A stretch of DNA of 64,000 nucleotides from Sphingomonas sp. S2-65 (GTDB lineage: Bacteria; Pseudomonadota; Alphaproteobacteria; Sphingomonadales; Sphingomonadaceae). Below the pieces are notes generated by a model. It was not told where the DNA came from and made no database searches. It saw only the letters and a program-made list of their open reading frames with translations. This document shows positions 63,752-64,000 of this stretch, piece after piece (positions within the stretch are counted from its first letter, which is position 1; each line of letters begins with the position of its first letter). Location of the stretch: contig NZ_CP090953.1 in NCBI RefSeq assembly GCF_021513175.1, positions 2,290,501 through 2,354,500 on the forward strand, given 5' to 3'. A program made the translations under genes and the position numbers.

Positions 63752-64000
63752 ATGACCCCCAGCCTCCAGCCGTCCGAAGCCACAGACGCCGGCGGGCAGA
63801 CTGCGCCGACGGCCTATGACGAAGTCGCTTATCCCACGGCGATCTTCAGCCAGACAGCACCCGATCGAATGGCGACGATCGCGCGGCTCGCAGGGCTGTC
63901 TCCGCCACCTGTTGCCAATGCCCGCGTGCTGGAGATCGGCACGGGCGACGGCATGAACCTGCTCGCGCTCGCCGCGGCCTTCCCGCAGGCGCGGTTCACG
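63752..64000 (+). CDS. SAM-dependent methyltransferase, N-terminal part
   Basis: 83 codons to the window edge, MTPSLQPSEATDAGG..., with AYDEVAYPTAIFSQTAPDRM and then ARVLEIGTGDGMNLLALAAA, the SAM-binding motif I of class I methyltransferases. The opening YDEVxYPxxxFSQTxPDR is typical of a bacterial family that carries a regulatory domain after the catalytic one. Substrate unknown; the gene is cut by the window end. Confidence 0.8.
   Translation, partial: MTPSLQPSEATDAGGQTAPTAYDEVAYPTAIFSQTAPDRMATIARLAGLSPPPVANARVLEIGTGDGMNLLALAAAFPQARFT

Noticed and set aside
1..64000. CRISPR arrays, rRNA genes, insertion sequences
   Set aside because: No regularly spaced short repeats, no rRNA-like sequence and no transposase frame were seen on reading the window.

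Overview
The window is GC-rich, coding-dense DNA of the kind expected from a sphingomonad or close alphaproteobacterium. The genes that suggest this are: an astexin-type lasso-peptide isopeptidase paired with a TonB receptor, an imuA-imuB-dnaE2 mutasome, LexA boxes of the alphaproteobacterial GTTC-N7-GTTC form, and several small proteins that look familiar from sphingomonads. The assignment is an inference; there is no rRNA or marker gene in the window.

Region 1 (1-5222) is the end of a lasso-peptide locus. It has the tail of an upstream gene (perhaps the lasso cyclase), two tandem 41-residue lasso precursors too short for ordinary ORF calling, and, facing them, an operon of a TonB-dependent receptor and a lasso isopeptidase. 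The receptor would bring the lasso peptide back into the periplasm, where the isopeptidase would open the ring.

Region 2 (5223-11945) is the SOS mutagenesis cassette: a LexA box, imuA, imuB, two small genes (one with its own LexA box) and dnaE2. A further LexA box lies between two divergent SRAP-domain genes at 15.6-16.9 kb.

Region 3 (11946-19160) is mostly small secreted proteins, lipoproteins, an aldo/keto reductase and many gene remnants. The remnants are a frameshifted secreted protein, a DUF454 fragment, an SH3-like tail, a broken thermonuclease, a duplicated SRAP tail and a DNA ligase fragment with a stop codon. An AlpA-like excisionase ORF of 54 residues sits among them. This looks like a decaying integration site.

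Region 4 (19161-21374) is a minus-strand operon of a LysM/SleB/M15 peptidoglycan hydrolase without a signal peptide, followed by two paralogous lipoproteins. Region 5 (21912-35321) is a two-partner secretion operon: TpsB, a 2555-residue haemagglutinin-like TpsA, a lipoprotein CHAT protease and a CPBP membrane protease.

Region 6 (35318-63639) is a nearly complete type VI secretion system: tssK-tssL-tssM-tagF-pppA-ppkA, then on the other strand tagH, a small accessory gene and vgrG, then ompA-tssA-tssB-tssC-hcp-tagJ-tssE-tssF-tssG-clpV. tssJ and PAAR are not seen. It carries the kinase/phosphatase/FHA/TagF post-translational switch. It is flanked by a membrane-anchored M23 peptidase and, after clpV, by an M15 peptidase without a signal peptide whose stop overlaps the start of a lipoprotein gene. 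That pair, and the region 4 operon, look like peptidoglycan-targeting effector/immunity modules. The window ends inside a SAM-dependent methyltransferase gene.
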